From Maribacter sp. (GTDB lineage: Bacteria; Bacteroidota; Bacteroidia; Flavobacteriales; Flavobacteriaceae), in contig JAHHKH010000010.1 in NCBI GenBank assembly GCA_018679695.1, forward strand, positions 1 to 8,622: a stretch of DNA of 8,622 nucleotides, in the 5' to 3' direction. The position numbers and the translations under genes are program-made. The notes under the pieces are model-generated. The model was not told the origin of the DNA. It saw only the letters and a program-made list of their open reading frames with translations, and did not search any database. Shown here piece after piece: positions 7,629 through 8,622 of this stretch; position 1 is the stretch's first letter, and each line of letters starts with the position of its first letter.

Positions 7629-8622
7629 TTATATTTTTCGAGAAGTTAGTTCGTTGTTCACTAATCGAGCAATACCTAAGGGATTGGCATTTTGCAGTTC
7701 TTGGGGAAGTTGGGTATCTGGCCAATCCTGATAACTAATAGGTCTTACCCACCTCTTAATGGCATGAATACCCACTGCGGTAAAACGACTGTCGGTAGAA
7801 GATGGGTATGGGCCCCCATGATGCATTGAAGGGCAAACTTCAACACCTGTGGGAACACCATTATATATGAGCCTTCCGACCCTATTTTGTAATGCACTTA
7901 CCAACTCGGGGTGTTTATTCAATTCATTTTCCTCCGCAATAATGGTTCCCGTAAGCTGCCCCTCCAATTTGGAAATAATGCGTTCCAATTGGGCAACATC
8001 CTCACATTGAACCACAATGGAATACGGTCCAAATACCTCTTGATGCAGTGTTGTGTTTTCTAAAAATGTAGTACCCTCTACGGTTGAAACAGTTTGTCGT
8101 GCATAATTTACCTGAACATCCGATTCGTAATCAGCTACCACTTGCAACCCTTTTTGTGCGACTGCTTTTTGTTTGTTGCTTTCATAGGCACCAATTATGT
8201 TCGGATGTAACATACACGAGGGTTCTATCTTAATGATAGCATCGGAAAGACTTTTAACAAAGTCTGTTAGTGCCTGGCCTTTTATTCCCAGTATCAATCC
8301 AGGATTGGTGCAAAACTGTCCACTTCCCAAGGTTATTGAACCGGCATAGGTGTTGGCCAAGGCCTCACCTCTGATCTGTGCGGCTTCAGGAAGAATTACC
8401 ACTGGATTCACGCTTCCCATTTCGGCAAAAACCGGAATAGGTTCCTCGCGCTGTGAAGCCAGGTCAAATAAGGCCCTACCACCACGAATACTTCCAGTAA
8501 AGCCCACGGCTTTTACATCGGGATGCTTTACCAAAGCTACCCCCACCTCAATACCACTACTGTTCAAATTTGAAAATACACCATTGGGCATATTGGTCTT
8601 CTTCACGGCCTTAATGATAGCT
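7629..8622 (-). CDS. Alpha-ketoglutarate-semialdehyde dehydrogenase (aldehyde dehydrogenase family), 5'-truncated
   Basis: The frame is open to the right edge (codons AIIKAV continue past the internal GTG at 8604-8606), so only about the C-terminal 330 residues are present, missing most of the N-terminal cofactor domain. Counting from that GTG, visible aldehyde dehydrogenase features are the GFTGSIRGG cofactor loop (35-43), general base Glu62 in FAEMGSVNP (nt 8421-8423), catalytic Cys99 in GSGQFCTNPG (nt 8310-8312), and Glu190 in EVFGPY. The FCTNPG cysteine motif and the VCPSMHHGGPYPSSTDSRFT tail are typical of the NADP-preferring ketoglutarate-semialdehyde dehydrogenase group. It would oxidise the semialdehyde to alpha-ketoglutarate, the last step of hydroxyproline degradation; the same activity also serves pentose and glucarate pathways. 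The epimerase and D-amino-acid dehydrogenase downstream decide for hydroxyproline. The stop lies 6 nt before the DUF885 start. Confidence 0.9.
   Translation of the reverse strand, partial: AIIKAVKKTNMPNGVFSNLNSSGIEVGVALVKHPDVKAVGFTGSIRGGRALFDLASQREEPIPVFAEMGSVNPVVILPEAAQIRGEALANTYAGSITLGSGQFCTNPGLILGIKGQALTDFVKSLSDAIIKIEPSCMLHPNIIGAYESNKQKAVAQKGLQVVADYESDVQVNYARQTVSTVEGTTFLENTTLHQEVFGPYSIVVQCEDVAQLERIISKLEGQLTGTIIAEENELNKHPELVSALQNRVGRLIYNGVPTGVEVCPSMHHGGPYPSSTDSRFTAVGIHAIKRWVRPISYQDWPDTQLPQELQNANPLGIARLVNNELTSRKI

Noticed and set aside
8604..8606. GTG at 8606 as a true start of the aldehyde dehydrogenase
   Set aside because: The frame stays open to the edge with family-like residues AIIKAV, and about a third of a normal aldehyde dehydrogenase would be missing.
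1..8622. Mobile elements, CRISPR repeats, tRNA/rRNA, integration sites or a defence system
   Set aside because: No transposase or integrase motifs, direct-repeat arrays, long inverted repeats or RNA gene signatures were seen by eye. Almost all of the window is explained by the seven genes listed.

Overview
The window looks like chromosomal DNA of a Bacteroidota bacterium, most likely a marine-type Flavobacteriaceae member. The basis is moderately low GC, A-rich leaders instead of Shine-Dalgarno sites, three short-signal lipoproteins, a CzcA/CusA pump fused to its own TolC-like outer membrane factor, and flavobacterial-looking versions of the hydroxyproline catabolic enzymes. The genus call is inference; no rRNA or other taxonomic marker is present. 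Coding density is very high and no mobile element, CRISPR array, tRNA or rRNA was seen.

Left part (1-3575, + strand): the 3' end of a heavy-metal efflux operon. The first gene is cut by the left edge. It encodes the last transmembrane helices of an HME-type RND pump, read straight through a signal-peptide-like segment into a complete TolC-like outer membrane factor. A lipoprotein periplasmic adaptor (CusB/HlyD type) follows, then a small NTF2/DUF4440-like lipoprotein. Pump, channel and adaptor would together make a full tripartite exporter from two genes.

Right part (3640-8622, - strand): a tight, convergently oriented catabolic operon. In transcription order it encodes an alpha-ketoglutarate-semialdehyde dehydrogenase (cut by the right edge), a DUF885 lipoprotein with a metallopeptidase-like HExxxGHH motif, a two-cysteine 4-hydroxyproline 2-epimerase, and a DadA-like FAD D-amino-acid (D-hydroxyproline) dehydrogenase. 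Junctions are 6 nt, an 11-nt overlap, and 1 nt. This is the trans-4-hydroxy-L-proline to alpha-ketoglutarate route: epimerase, dehydrogenase, deaminase, semialdehyde dehydrogenase. The deaminase (DHDPS/NAL family) is not in the window and may lie just upstream of the dehydrogenase gene.

The two operons meet tail to tail in a 64-bp gap with no convincing terminator. I do not see a clearly new system. The points most worth checking are the DUF885 putative peptidase inside the hydroxyproline operon, the internal signal sequence at the pump/channel junction, and a 22-codon frame joining the pump and adaptor genes through two ATGA overlaps.
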